A stretch of 64,000 bases of DNA. It comes from Ilyonectria destructans (Eukaryota; Ascomycota; Sordariomycetes; Hypocreales; Nectriaceae). The translations under genes and the position numbers were made by a program. The notes beneath the pieces were generated by a model. It ran no database searches. It worked only from the letters and a program-made list of their open reading frames with translations, and was not told the origin of the DNA. Positions within the stretch are counted from its first letter, which is position 1. Every line of letters begins with the position of its first letter. Positions 12,119 to 22,917 of this stretch are shown in pieces. The stretch is taken from contig JAHEWK010000013.1 in the NCBI GenBank assembly GCA_020740775.1, forward strand, positions 868,001 to 932,000. Reading direction: 5' to 3'.

Positions 12119-12132
12119 TCGGTGGCGGCCGA
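12119..12132. promoter_or_regulatory. candidate Zn2Cys6 site, perfect TCGG-N6-CCGA
   Basis: TCGGtggcggCCGA lies 40 bp from the previous site, extended on each side as CTCGG...CCGAG. Paired sites in a divergent promoter are typical of co-regulated metabolic genes. Confidence 0.5.
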
Positions 12133-12408
12133 GCCAATTACGCATTAAGCCTAACCCGATAACCTGCTGAATCATTGCAGGAATGCGCGGAATTGCCGAG
12201 GTGACCTTGCGGGAAATTCGGCACAGTGTGTCCAGCTTCCGTCCACGGAGCCTTATCCAAAGCCATCGCGAACCACGAAACTGTGGATTGTGAACCCTTT
12301 AGCCTAAGTAGCATTCTTCGACGAGTGTGAGGCGGCCTTCTGAAAAGTAGTTGATAAGATTCCAACGTAACTAACAGCCCAGTGTTCAACCAATCGACAC
12401 CAGCAACA

Positions 12409-14937
12409 ATGGCTGTCAATCGCAAGAAGCCGATATGGGAGCCCCGCGAAGTGGACGAAATGAACATTACCAAGTTCATGACGCACGTAAATCAAAAACA
12501 CGGCCTCCAACTTCGTACTTACGAAGACCTGCATCAATGGTCGGTTGGTGATGCGACGTTCCAGGACTTCTGGAGAGATGCATACACATGGCTGCAGCTA
12601 GCCCCGAGCGGATCAGGTGAAGTCGGCCGCGTGTTGAGTCAAGAGGTAACGCGGCCAAATGACGGTCACAACAGTGTATCGTCTTTTTATTGGTCTAGAT
12701 GCTGACCGTATTGCTATAGGACCTAACTTCTGGGGTTCTCTTCCCTCCACCTCGCTTTTTCCCCAATGAGAGGATGAATATTGCCGAATTTCTCCTGCGT
12801 AATGGCAAAGACAAGGACGTGGCTATTCACTTCTCAAGGGAGGGCGTTCCTGGAATCGAAAAGGTCACCTGGCAGGATCTCCGAGATCGGGTCCGGGTCG
12901 CGCGCGATGCAATGATCAACTCCTCCATCGTACCCGGTGACGTTGTGGCAGCCGTCATATCAAACTCGGTTCACTCCATCGTTCTATGTCTAGCAGCTCT
13001 ATCTATTGGTGCCATATGGTCTTCCTCATCACCGGACCTGGGGCCCGATGCTATCATTGACCGCTATCAGCAAGTTGAACCAAAGATAATCTTTGCCGAT
13101 GATGGGTACATCTACTCGGGAAAACTGATCAAGCTTGGAGATCGCATCGAGCAATGGTCCCAGGCTCTTTCTCGTGGCAGTGGCACCCTAAAGGATGTTG
13201 TGTTGATCCCTTACTGCGACCTCGACATGAGTACATACAACATCTACCGTGGATGCTCTTACACCAATTTTCTCAGCCGCGGCACTGGTGGAAATTTGGA
13301 TTTTGCTATGCTTCCATTTTCTCATCCCGCCTTCATATTATACTCGTCCGGCACAGTACGTCCCTGGATTTCTTTAGCTGTTATTTTGGCAGCAGTGTAT
13401 TAACTTCGACCGTGTCAGACAGGCAAGCCAAAATGCATTGTCCACTCTGCGGGTGTAAGTTCTATTTCAAGCCGGTCCTAAAGAGATGATAAGAGCTGAT
13501 TGGGTATTTACTTTAGGGTGTGGCTTTGAAGGTGAAGACGGATATGATCTTGCAACATGACGTTCGCAAAGAGGACGTTGTCTTTCAGTACACCACCGTA
13601 AGCCTCGATCGTCCTCACTATTGACACGCGGAAGTCTAATCAAACTCAAGACATCTTGGGTCATGTGGGTGTTGAATTTTGTCAACATATCGTCTGGAGC
13701 TGCGATGCTCCTGTATGATGGCTCTCCGTTCCACCCCACCCCGACGGTGTTATTGCAGCTCGCAGAAGAAGTCGGGTACTTATTCCAGATTTTTTGAAAC
13801 AATTGGCCGTTTAAAGCTAACTAATAGTACAGAGTCAGCGTATTTGGAACATCTCCACGCTATCTTGCCGAGTTAAAGAGCCGTGAGATTGTGCCCCGTA
13901 AGTCACCCACCATGTTATATATGTGACTGCAACTAAGGCACTGCATCTTCAGGCAAACTGTTCAACCTCTCTAGACTCAGGGTAGTGACATCTACCGGAT
14001 CTGTGCTATCTCCTGATCTGTACGAATGGTTCTATCAAACAGCCTTTCCACCCCAGGCTCAACTAGTCTCCATGAGTGGTGGGACAGACATCTCGGGATG
14101 CTGTGAGTTATTTGTCTCTGACAACACCTGCCACCCGCTAACCGATAATTTTCAGTCGTAGGAGGAGCTCCTATTCTCCCCGTCTATTCGGGCGAAATCC
14201 AAGCGAAGGCTCTTGGTATGGCGGTAGACATTCTAGACAGCGCCCAAAGCGATGCCATTTCCATTGAGCTCTCAGGAGCCCCCGGGGAGCTGGTTTGCAC
14301 GAAGCCTTTTCCAAGTCAGCCACTCCAATTTTATGGTCCCGAAAATCATGAAAAGTACCGGTCGTCATACTTTGACCGCTTTGGACCCGGAGTGTGGTGT
14401 CAAGGCGACTTTATTCAGCGACTTCCAGACACGGGCGGTCTAGTCCTGTTGGGAAGATCGTAAGTGATTCTTGTCACTTACAAACTCTTACTAACAATAT
14501 ATAGCGACGGTGTCTTGAATCCATCGGGGGTTCGGTTTGGATCTGCTGAGATCTATGCTGTTGTCGATTCCTTTCCTCAAATCGCCGATAGCATTTGTGT
14601 TGGCCAAAGGCGAGACTCTGATGCGGACGAGAGAGTACTTCTGTTCATTAAGATGAATACGGGCGCCAAATACACAGATGATCTGGTAAAAGGTTTGAAG
14701 GCTGCCATCAGGGAGAGGTACACTCCCCGACATGTCCCGAGTTTCATCTTCGAGGTTGCAGATATCCCATACACTGTCAATGGGAAGAAGTGCGAGATCA
14801 ATGTGAAGCATATCGTCTGCTGTCGAAAGGCCACTGTTAGCGGTACAGTGGCCAATCCAGAGGCACTGAAGCTATACACCCGGTTTCAGGATTTGCCTTC
14901 CGTTACAGTAGATACCCGCAAGAGTAGTAAACTATAA
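12409..14937 (+). CDS. acetoacetyl-CoA synthetase
   Basis: Nine exons (12409-12645, 12720-13355, 13419-13454, 13517-13597, 13651-13775, 13833-13897, 13953-14102, 14156-14459, 14505-14937) give 688 aa, close to the family length. It belongs to the acyl-adenylate-forming superfamily and would activate acetoacetate to acetoacetyl-CoA with ATP. The N-terminus (KKPIWEP, then LHQWSVGDATFQDFW) is typical of this enzyme. The P-loop SSGTTGKPKCIVHSAGG is assembled over two introns. GGTDISGCFVGGAP and GRSDGVLNPSGVRFGSAEIY are adenylation-site motifs, and VNGKKCEINVK carries the C-terminal catalytic lysine. In the cluster it could recycle acetoacetate released by branched-chain or terpenoid acyl-CoA breakdown. 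Confidence 0.95.
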
Positions 14938-15432
14938 CTAGTTAGAGAACCATGGTTTACAAACACCATTAGATTGCTATTCAATTAATAGAAGCCCTCC
15001 ATTCCACATTAGAACAATAGATTTGTAGAACATCGTAGAAAGATTTCTTCCTTTTCAACATTCATTTCTCTGTGTTGAGGGCTTAAAATGTCTAAAAAAT
15101 GCGTCAGTGGCCTCGTCGAGGTCACACAGCGCGGTTATTGGGGGCCAAGGTGTTTTTGTCACACGTCGTATTATTTTATTGGCTCCAACCATGAGCCAAT
15201 GATTTGGTTACCCAGCCACTCTGACATCATTACCTGACCATCGGGCATCAACGCATCAAACTGGGCCAATTTTCATATATAATGTATTTCGGATTCTTCC
15301 AGACCTGGAGGATCGCTGCAAATTTCTCTTCAGACCCATTTACGAATTGTGGTCTGGTCGTATCTTGCTTAAGAACTGTTTCTGAGACTGGCCCTTTGAT
15401 ACTGAGTTGAAAGTAACGAAAAGTGCGGTACA
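14938..15432. other. spacer before SET-MYND gene
   Basis: 3' UTR of the synthetase followed by the SET-MYND promoter. No CGG-N6-CCG site was seen, unlike in the neighbouring promoters. Confidence 0.5.
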
Positions 15433-17146
15433 ATGGCGAGTTTGACAGTTGACCCAATGTATACTCTTCAAGAGATCCCTGGGAAAGGGAAGGGACTCGT
15501 CGCTACAAGAAGAATCACCAAGGGCACACGCATCTTATCTGAAGAGCCCGTCATCAGGGTGCCTGAAGCTGCGCTTGATAGCCCGACCCTACAAGCATCA
15601 GTACGCGAACAAGTCGACGCGCTTACTCCAGACCATCGACACGCCTTCCTCTCTATGCATAACATTTATTCCGACGACGTTGACTCACAGTACCTTGGAA
15701 TTATACGGACGAACTCCCTCCCTTTTGGAGATGATGTGAGGGAAGGAGGTATTTTCCTAGAAGCATGTCGGATCAATCATGCTTGCGACAACAACGCCCA
15801 GAAAGGCTGGAACGGGAATATCAAGCGGCACACCGTCCATGCGTTGCGAGACATCGAAGAGGGACACGAGATCACAATTTATTATCTCGGTGCCCTTAAT
15901 AACCGCGAAACACGCCAAGAGGCTCTGCGAAGAAAATTCGCGTTTACCTGCTCGTGTCGTCTTTGCTCCTTGCCACCACACCAGAGCCAAGAAAGCGATA
16001 GAAGGCTAGATGAAATTTTGAGACTAGATGGTTTCATCGGTAAAAACGGTCTGATGGGGATCTTGTCGGCTCCAGAACGAACCCTCCGATACGTTGATCG
16101 AACCGTCTGTCTTTACAATGAACAAGGACCAGATGACAGCGGTTTGCCAAGGGCATTCCTCGACGCTGCACAAATCGCCATCGCCAATGGAGACCTAGCT
16201 AGGGCACGAATATTTACTGAGAAGGCCAGGCTTGGATGGATTGCCGCGGAAGGCGACGACAGCCCCCAGCTTCAGAACAGTGTACTGTCTCAGGAACCCT
16301 CAGAGAATGAGCTATATGGTATGTCGATGAAGTGGAAGACTGCCGTGAAGGAAATTCCTAAAGATCTTGCCCCGAAAGAGTTCGAAGATTGGCTGTGGAG
16401 AAGAGGGAAGCCACAACAATCCGGACAGCCAGTGAACTTCCGTAACCAGGCGATATTCCCAAGCTTCGGGAACTTGCCAGACGAGACAGATGCGGATCCC
16501 GCCTTCTACGAAAGCAAGGGCGGGCTTACGTACCGGCCACGGCAGCATTGGTGTTTATTGGCTGAGATTGTCAGCTTTGGCACATTGGCTCGTCTACAGA
16601 TGGACATCAAAGATGTTGAGGGCAAGACGGTTCCGCTTATCTTCTACACCAACGGGCGTGGCAGCGAAATGGCGCCATCACAGATTCACAATGGCTATAC
16701 AATTGCGATTCTCTATGCACAGCGCCACGCGTTCAGGTTTTGCGAACCTGGAATCCGTCATGAAGAACCGGTGAAGCTCAAGGTGCCATTGCCATTACCA
16801 TCCAGACAACAAACTTGGGAGACGTTTCTAACAAAGCGTGTTCACGCAGGTATTTCCAACATCGCTCAACAATTTGTTGGCTTTGAGCGACCGGGTCCAA
16901 ACATTCTCGACAGAAACGAATGGCAACAGAGTATGTCACGGCTGCGGTACACAGGCACCCTCCTTGAATCGCTGTGCGAAGTGCTCTCTTTTTTGGTACT
17001 GCAATAGAGCCTGTCAGACTGCTGGCTGGCAAGAGAAAGGTCATAAAGCCGATTGTAAGCTTCTCAGAGACACTGATCTGAAGGGATTGTTTTATCTCAA
17101 CTGGGAAAAGTTTGAAGACCATGTTTCATTTCCCTTGGACACTTGA
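15433..17146 (+). CDS. SET-domain protein with C-terminal MYND zinc finger
   Basis: Two exons (15433-16782, 16850-17146) give 548 aa. The 67-nt intron (CTAAC branch point, GCAG acceptor) moves the frame by one, so what looks like a stop at 17007 is not the end. The SET domain lies at about residues 10-155, with the cofactor/catalytic segments EACRINHACDNNA and DIEEGHEITIYYLG and a post-SET CSCRLC. The middle region has no domain I can name. The MYND finger (residues 479-519) begins CHGCGTQ and ends GHKADC, with all cysteines and the histidine present. It is a probable protein methyltransferase; the substrate is unknown. Unlike SMYD proteins, whose MYND interrupts SET, here MYND is separate and last. 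It lies inside the cluster but without its promoter motif, so it may be a bystander. Confidence 0.9.
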
Positions 17147-17371
17147 CACCAGCGCAATAGCAAGATAACATGACGGAGAATTCCCTGAGAAAATGAGGTG
17201 GGTTGTGGTTGTGGTACGTGGGACTTTGTGAAATTTCGAGTGCGCTCCCAATAAACATTTTTAGCGCGACAGTTCAGTAGTACAAATAGCATTGCGAAAT
17301 GACAAGAAATTGTATTCGGTCCACCATATGGTTTCTTGCATCTTGGCACTCTCTAATCACACATCCCAAAT

Positions 17372-18630
17372 CTAGACAGTCACAATGGATTCCGCTGTGG
17401 CCAGAACGATTTCCTGCCACCCCTTCAAAAAGTCACCGTCTTGGTAATCATCGTGTTGGAGATCCATGTAGCCTTCAGAAGCCTCCTCTCGCGGTACTAT
17501 GCCGAGGGCGCGACCTATATAGGGTACATTAGCATACTGAGTCTCCTAACATGTCACTACCTCTCCGTTACTTACCATTAATATCCTTGTCAGACGCAAT
17601 ATGTACCATGGCTCTCGCACAGTCGTCAACTGTTGCGAAATTGACCCCTTTCGACTCGAGATATTGGATGACTTTGTCTGAAAGAATCGGCGTACGCACA
17701 TACCTTGAGCGGGTACCACCTGTCAGCGATCGTTCAAAGCTTCTGGTTGAAATATCTCTTACCACGGAGCCACGAAGTTGACTCTAATTCCTTCTCTCCA
17801 GGCAGTCCGCCGAAGATTCCGAAACAGCCCGCGAGCTCCCCATTTCGATATGTTATACTGGGGCGATCCAGGCTGATCAGCATAAGCGGCAACACTGCCC
17901 TTAATGATCAAACATCGATCGCGTGATGGATCCTGTGGCTGACGCCGGAAGAAATGCAGTGCAAGCTTAGCGGTATAGGCGGTACCGATAAGATTGATCT
18001 CGACAATTCTGAGGTTTGGTTTGACCGGTGGCTGTGAAGGATCTATTGTACACGGTCACATTTCGATGGACTTTGTGAAACGAGGTCTAAGACTGGTACT
18101 TACCATCAAGATTGTTCAGATCATCAGCACCAACAACGCCAGCGTTGGCGATAACAACGTCGATACTTTTGTGGGGAGAATACGCAAGCGCAGCATCAAA
18201 AACTGCAACCTGCTGATCCCAGTCACGAACATCGCATTTGACAAATTTCGCGTTGCTAAAGTCAGTTGAGATGAGTCCTGACAGAGCTAAAATATCAAGC
18301 ACTTACGGCGAAAGCTCTTTCTCAGTAGCCTTTCCGGCAATATCATCAAAGTCACCAATTGTAACAAAGGCACTCCAGAATTTATTAGTTTTTAGACTCT
18401 GGGAGGAGCTTTTCTCAACTCACCCTGCGTTAGCAAAGGCCGTTGCGTAAGCCTTGCCGAGTCCGCTGGCCCCTAACGTAATGATGAGCTCGCTAGCCAA
18501 AGCCAAGCTAAATCCGCACGGGGTAAATTTTACCTCCAGTAATTATAACTGATTTTCCTGTCAGGTTATGGAAGTTTATATTGCTGGTGGCCTTTATGGG
18601 GCCGTTATCCTGATACTCCGGAATTGACAT
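17372..18630 (-). CDS. short-chain dehydrogenase/reductase
   Basis: Seven exons (18630-18534, 18472-18424, 18372-18307, 18255-18104, 18042-17763, 17703-17576, 17514-17372) give 304 aa. The cofactor motif TGGASGLG spans the first intron, CDVRDW follows strand 3, and IANAGVVG is the NAG motif. The catalytic Ser lies in IKGSVAAYAD and the Tyr/Lys pair in YNISK. The protein resembles fungal 15-hydroxyprostaglandin-dehydrogenase-like SDRs, with NAD(H) use likely. The substrate cannot be told from sequence. The gene faces the alpha/beta hydrolase across a divergent promoter with two CGG-N6-CCG sites. Every active-site element is intact despite the fragmented reading frames. Confidence 0.9.
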
Positions 18631-18814
18631 GGTAGTTGGGTGAAGATGTTAAGATTGGATTGTGATAACAATAGTAGTATGCCTCAATGCAATAGAAGTC
18701 TGACAATGTTGCGATTATCTGTATCTCTTGAAGGCTTAATATTTCAATCATTCGATATCCATATGTAAATACGGACAGGACCTAACCTAAGAAAAGTGCA
18801 CATAGGCCCTTGAT

Positions 18815-18828
18815 CCGGCGATCGCCGG
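18815..18828. promoter_or_regulatory. candidate Zn2Cys6 site, CCGG-N6-CCGG
   Basis: CCGGcgatcgCCGG is fully palindromic with the same spacer as the site at 4305-4318. It lies about 185 bp upstream of the SDR ATG. Confidence 0.45.
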
Positions 18829-19107
18829 GTCTTCCCCGCCTTACACAACCACACGTTCGGACCTCCGGATAGCCAATCAACAGGACCCTCACCTGGAACC
18901 AACCCGAACCAGTGTGACAGAAGAAATCTACCATGCTAAGTTGATCCCTAGAGTCCAGGTTATCCTACTTCAACGACGGAAGAAGTTCAAAATCTAAACG
19001 TAAGGTCTTCGTTTGCTGGTCTGTGTTGATGAACACAGGGCACTAATACCGCAACAATGAAAAGCTCGTGGTACAATTTTATGGCGTGCCAATCCAATGT
19101 CTCGGCC

Positions 19108-19121
19108 TCGGGGAACGCCGA
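19108..19121. promoter_or_regulatory. candidate Zn2Cys6 site, perfect TCGG-N6-CCGA
   Basis: TCGGggaacgCCGA lies about 153 bp upstream of the hydrolase ATG and is extended as CTCGG...CCGAG, like the site at 12119-12132. Confidence 0.48.
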
Positions 19122-19273
19122 GTCGGCTTGACTAAGAGGTGGAATCGTATTCTCGCCTCAAAAGTCTCAACCTCAATCAGTTCCTTTATTCTTTTCCTCT
19201 TACTGACACCACTACTCCCCTACATCTGAACCACCACACTTGCTTAAGCGAATTATACTTCTCGATACCGAAT

Positions 19274-20650
19274 ATGTCTCAAACTCAAGACGATGGCGGC
19301 GAACATTCTCGCTTTGCCCACTTGTCCCAAGCACATCCAGAATGGAATAAAGTAGCTTCTAAGCAGCGGGAACTTGAGCCTCTTACCCAAAGACTTTATA
19401 GCTTGCCGCTTGAAGAATTTCGGAAAGTCCCATATCGACCCCCACCACTTCCAGCGAACACTCCGGTTCCAGGCATAGATATCATTATCAGGGAGGACGA
19501 AGTCATTGTTAGAGACGGTGCAAAGGTCAAGGTTCGCATGTACGAACCTGTCCATCTAAGCAGCCGTCACCGGTTGTTTTTTAATATTCATGGAGGAGGT
19601 TCGTCGGCATGCGATGCACTTCTCGCCGCCTAATATTTTGCGCGCCTGACTGATGAACTAGGGTGGACGACTGGCAGCCCCGAAACAGAAGAAGCTCAAA
19701 ATCGGCTAATTGCTGCGAAATGTTCCGCAGTGGTCTGCAGTGTGGACTATCGACGGTCAGGCGTTTCGTAATAAACTGGTTTCATGGAGCTAATATTGTC
19801 GAAGGGCACCGGAGTTTCCATTCCCCTATGCCTTGAACGACTCCATTGATGCGCTAAAATGGGTGAGTATTACAATGGCCCTCTCAAACAGATATTTATC
19901 GTTGTCCACGCTTACACAGGCGATAATTAGTGTAAACAAAATGCGGATCGATTGGGAATCGATCCTGAAAAGATAATTGTCGGTGGTGGTAGCGCAGGCG
20001 CGAATGTGGTACGGTCTCCAGCCATTTATATCGGGTTTCAGATATCTAATCTGATCTTAGTGTGCGGTGGTCGCTCAAATTTCTTCTGATGAAGGCATTA
20101 CAGGAATCATCGGGCAGCTGCTCAACATTCCTGTCACTTGTCACCCAGATCACTTTCCAAAATCTAAGTACGAGTATAGCTCGTACGTGCAGAACGCGAA
20201 TTCACCCATTGTCGGCGCGTCAATGATGCGCATTTTCTGGAAAAACTACCTCCCAGGAGCTCATCCAGACCCAAAAGCAAGCCCACTCCTAGCACCCTCA
20301 TTCAAAGGCCTCCCACCAGCATGTAAGTTTCGCGCACCACACCGATGGCATACCGGAGTTATGCGATCCTACATCTAACCAAGAGCAGTGGTTCAGGTTG
20401 CAGGAATGGACCCTCTAAGAGACGAAGGACTCGCATATTCTGAAGCGATGAAAGCAGACGGGTAAGCTGAGTTGAAGTGAAGTTCATTCGTGATAACAAC
20501 TAGGATGATGCTGACCTCGGGCTTTCTTACAGTGTAAACATTACACTAAAAATATACCCTGGCATGCCGCATGCCTTTTACGTATATCCTGATTTAGAGC
20601 CATCTGTCGAGTACTTTGACACCATGATAGATTGGATTAATCAGTTCTAG
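19274..20650 (+). CDS. alpha/beta hydrolase, hormone-sensitive-lipase-like esterase
   Basis: Seven exons (19274-19598, 19662-19755, 19805-19862, 19931-20008, 20061-20322, 20389-20461, 20533-20650) give 335 aa. The oxyanion-hole motif HGGGW is built across the first intron. The nucleophile elbow is GGGSAGAN. The acid is likely the Asp in GMDPLRDEG and the base the His in YPGMPHAFYVYPD. The catalytic machinery is therefore complete and the family is alpha/beta-hydrolase fold 3. It has no signal peptide, so it probably works in the cytosol on small esters, lactones or acyl conjugates. It shares a divergent promoter with the SDR, suggesting consecutive reactions. The apparent stop near 19633 lies in an intron. 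Confidence 0.92.
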
Positions 20651-21584
20651 GAGGAAGTCTCAGACACTGTATACAACGATCGGAATTGTAGCAAGATAAG
20701 TTACATACATAAATCGATGTAACTCGGATTTCTATGTCGATCTTTCTCCCGCTCTTACTTTTTTCATGTTCCTGCGCCCCTAAGATTTTCTCAAATGGGC
20801 ATTGCGACTTGTAAGCCAAGAGAATGCCCACGGCCGCGGCTCCACTTTCTCATGGTAAAATTGGTCTGGACCGAGCTTGGTCATCGGATGCCGCCGCTCT
20901 ATTAGAAGCCTCCGGCTTGTCGTTGATGCTTTTGCCAATGCGCGCATATTTTACGGTTTGAGTAATTCACAATTTGCAGCAACGAGACCAACTAAAGTTA
21001 GGAAGCTCAGTCATATGCACCTTTCAGAATGATGTAGGGCGAGAAGACTTCACTCACACAGGCTAATTTGGGCTACTATGGGGAGCAATTCGGGGCGAGA
21101 GGATCAAGACAATGTAATTTAGCGCGAATGAGATGTGATAAGATGTTCTCCTAGAAAGGGCTTCCCAGAAGATCGAGTTCCTGTGTACTCAGTTTTTTAA
21201 AGCTGACGTTCAACAAAATAATTGGCGGAGGAGCGACAGGTGAGGGGCGAGCGAGCCTTACTGTTTTTGGAGGGTGAGATCAAGTACCACGTAGTGACAG
21301 GTGGGCATTGGGGAAAGTACGGTATCGTTGAGATTCGTCCGATCTTGTATTGAAGGTGTATTTGGAAATTTGGGGGACACATGATTCAAGGAGGCAAAAT
21401 GAGAAGAATCGATGAACTATGCCATATAAAATTTGACATCCACAACGCCGCTTTATAAGTCCCCGTCATAAATCGGCAACATTGACCATCAACCATCAAT
21501 CAAGGTCAAGACTTGGAGGGTCGCAAGTCGATAGATACGGCAATACTGTGTTGAAACGGGGACCTATTAAACAATGGATATTCC
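20651..21584. other. spacer at the right edge of the metabolic cluster
   Basis: No credible gene and no cluster-type promoter motif noticed. The cluster seems to end here. Confidence 0.45.
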
Positions 21585-21941
21585 CTATCGCCACTGATCC
21601 GGGTGGAATGAAATGTACAGTCCAACTGCCAGGCGCTGACTTGGTGCTGTTCTGTTTGGGGCGGAATCGAGCCGGTCGTAAATCGAGATGACGTCGGGTG
21701 ATGGCGCCCTAGACGGAAGGGATCTCAGACGATGCTCTTCTGGTTGATCCGACAGTCCCTCCTCTACTACATAGAGATCAATTAATTCAGCCCGTATCAA
21801 GTCGTGATGTGTAGAGGTGAGCCTACCAGAAGCCATAGCCGTCCTAGATCGTGTGCAGCAGCGCCAGAAAATTAGAGCTGCTCCGGGTATAGTTATCAGA
21901 GCCGCGACAATGGAGATGATTTCCTCTGTAGACAAGGCCAT
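21585..21941 (-). CDS. small single-pass membrane protein, hypothetical
   Basis: One uninterrupted frame encodes 118 aa. The N-terminus carries one strong hydrophobic helix (IISIVAALITIPGAALIFW) directly followed by a cysteine-rich basic patch (RCCTRSRT), as in a type I or tail-oriented membrane anchor. The rest is hydrophilic, with no named domain. The start is preceded by an open, A/C-rich context. I do not recognise the family. It could also be the first exon of a larger gene. Confidence 0.45.
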   Translation of the reverse strand: MALSTEEIISIVAALITIPGAALIFWRCCTRSRTAMASGRLTSTHHDLIRAELIDLYVVEEGLSDQPEEHRLRSLPSRAPSPDVISIYDRLDSAPNRTAPSQRLAVGLYISFHPDQWR

Positions 21942-22917
21942 GACTGGAGACGGAAGTGTATTTTGAGCAGAATAGATGGGTGAGAAGGTGAGGAGCTATC
22001 CCTTAGGGTAGTAGGTGGGTGGTCTGCTATATGTATGAAAGAATGTGGGAATTTTGGCCGCTCGTAGAAACGAGGCGTCGCGCCCAGGGTCAGACACAGC
22101 CACCATGCCCCATGGATATGAGTGAGGACAGGAAAAAGCGAAGTTTGGACGCAGCCAATGGCGAGATTCTAGTGAAACGGTTCGGAAGGGCACAGGGAAT
22201 TTTGGCTCAGGTTTGGAAGGACGAATTTTGGACGCGACCAACGGCCAGCATGTCTCCCTAATGCATGATTGCGGGGCGTTGAGAAAGCGAATTTTGGACA
22301 CAGCCAACCAAGACCTGTCACAATTCGAAAGAGCAAGCTGGACTCACTGTGCATCTGTGGCGTCAATCAGAAAGCGAATTTTGGACACAGCCAACCAAGA
22401 CCTGTCACAATTCGAAGAGCAAGCTGGACTCACTGTGCATCTGTGGCGTCAATCAGAAAGCGAATTTTGGACGGTGCCAATCATTTGCTGACATCCCAGC
22501 TAGACTCACCACGTATCCTGTGGCGTTGATCAGACAGAGCTACAGTAGCTACAGTAGGTGTGTACTCTGTACCACAGAGTTCCGATTGGATATAGGCAAT
22601 GCCAACCCAATCAATGGCCATATCTCTGCAGCCCGACAAGGGTTCGTGCATTGCGAATTTTGGCCAAATGGAATGTGCACTTTGAGAAAGCAGACTGTCT
22701 TTCGGCCTCAGGCTCCAGCATGCGACCATGATAATCATAAAGACCCTGCTCATCCTCGCACATCTCAGACCCAGCAGCTTCAGACAAGACTCAGCACAAG
22801 CTTCTATCTCTGGATATTTACCTACCCTCTCGTGAGAGAGAAAGTCTGTCTTTGGTTACTCTAGATACACTGCCCTTCTACGCCTTCACGACTTCCTCAC
22901 CCCACCTCAATCTCACC
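21942..22917. repeat. spacer with recurring GCGAATTTTGGAC words
   Basis: No gene. Between 22139 and 22670 the word GCGAATTTTGGAC(N)CAGCCAA or variants occurs six times: near 22139, 22222, 22288, 22375, 22461 and 22657. The middle three belong to a tandem duplication. Confidence 0.6.
22284..22500. repeat. 87/86-bp tandem repeat, two and a half copies
   Basis: Units begin at 22284, 22371 and 22457 (AAAGCGAATTTTGGACACAG). Units 1 and 2 are nearly identical apart from one missing A near CGAAAGAGC. The third copy diverges after about 20 bases. It lies 400-630 bp upstream of the Clr5-ankyrin gene. Confidence 0.85.

Larger units (their letters stand above)
11458..12408. other. divergent promoter region of membrane protein and acetoacetyl-CoA synthetase
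   Basis: This 950 bp region separates two divergent start codons. Between 12000 and 12135 it holds a dense CGG/CCG island with two CGG-N6-CCG palindromes, a longer inverted repeat and tandem GAACCCGAA-like words. The minus frames here are by-products of this composition. Confidence 0.6.
18631..19273. other. divergent promoter of SDR and alpha/beta hydrolase
   Basis: No gene. It contains two CGG-N6-CCG palindromes (18815-18828 and 19108-19121), each about 165-190 bp from the nearer start codon. Confidence 0.6.

Noticed and set aside
12138..12479. 113-aa minus frame in front of the acetoacetyl-CoA synthetase gene
   Set aside because: It overlaps exon 1 of the synthetase and shows no family features.
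15433..17007. Frameshift in the SET-MYND gene
   Set aside because: A 67-nt intron with GT, CTAAC and AG explains the change of frame and restores a full MYND finger.
17372..18630. Degenerate SDR fragments
   Set aside because: Short frames join through six introns into a complete 304-aa SDR with an intact active site.
19599..20650. Alpha/beta hydrolase as a pseudogene because of the stop near 19633
   Set aside because: The stop lies in an intron; seven exons restore all catalytic motifs in one frame.
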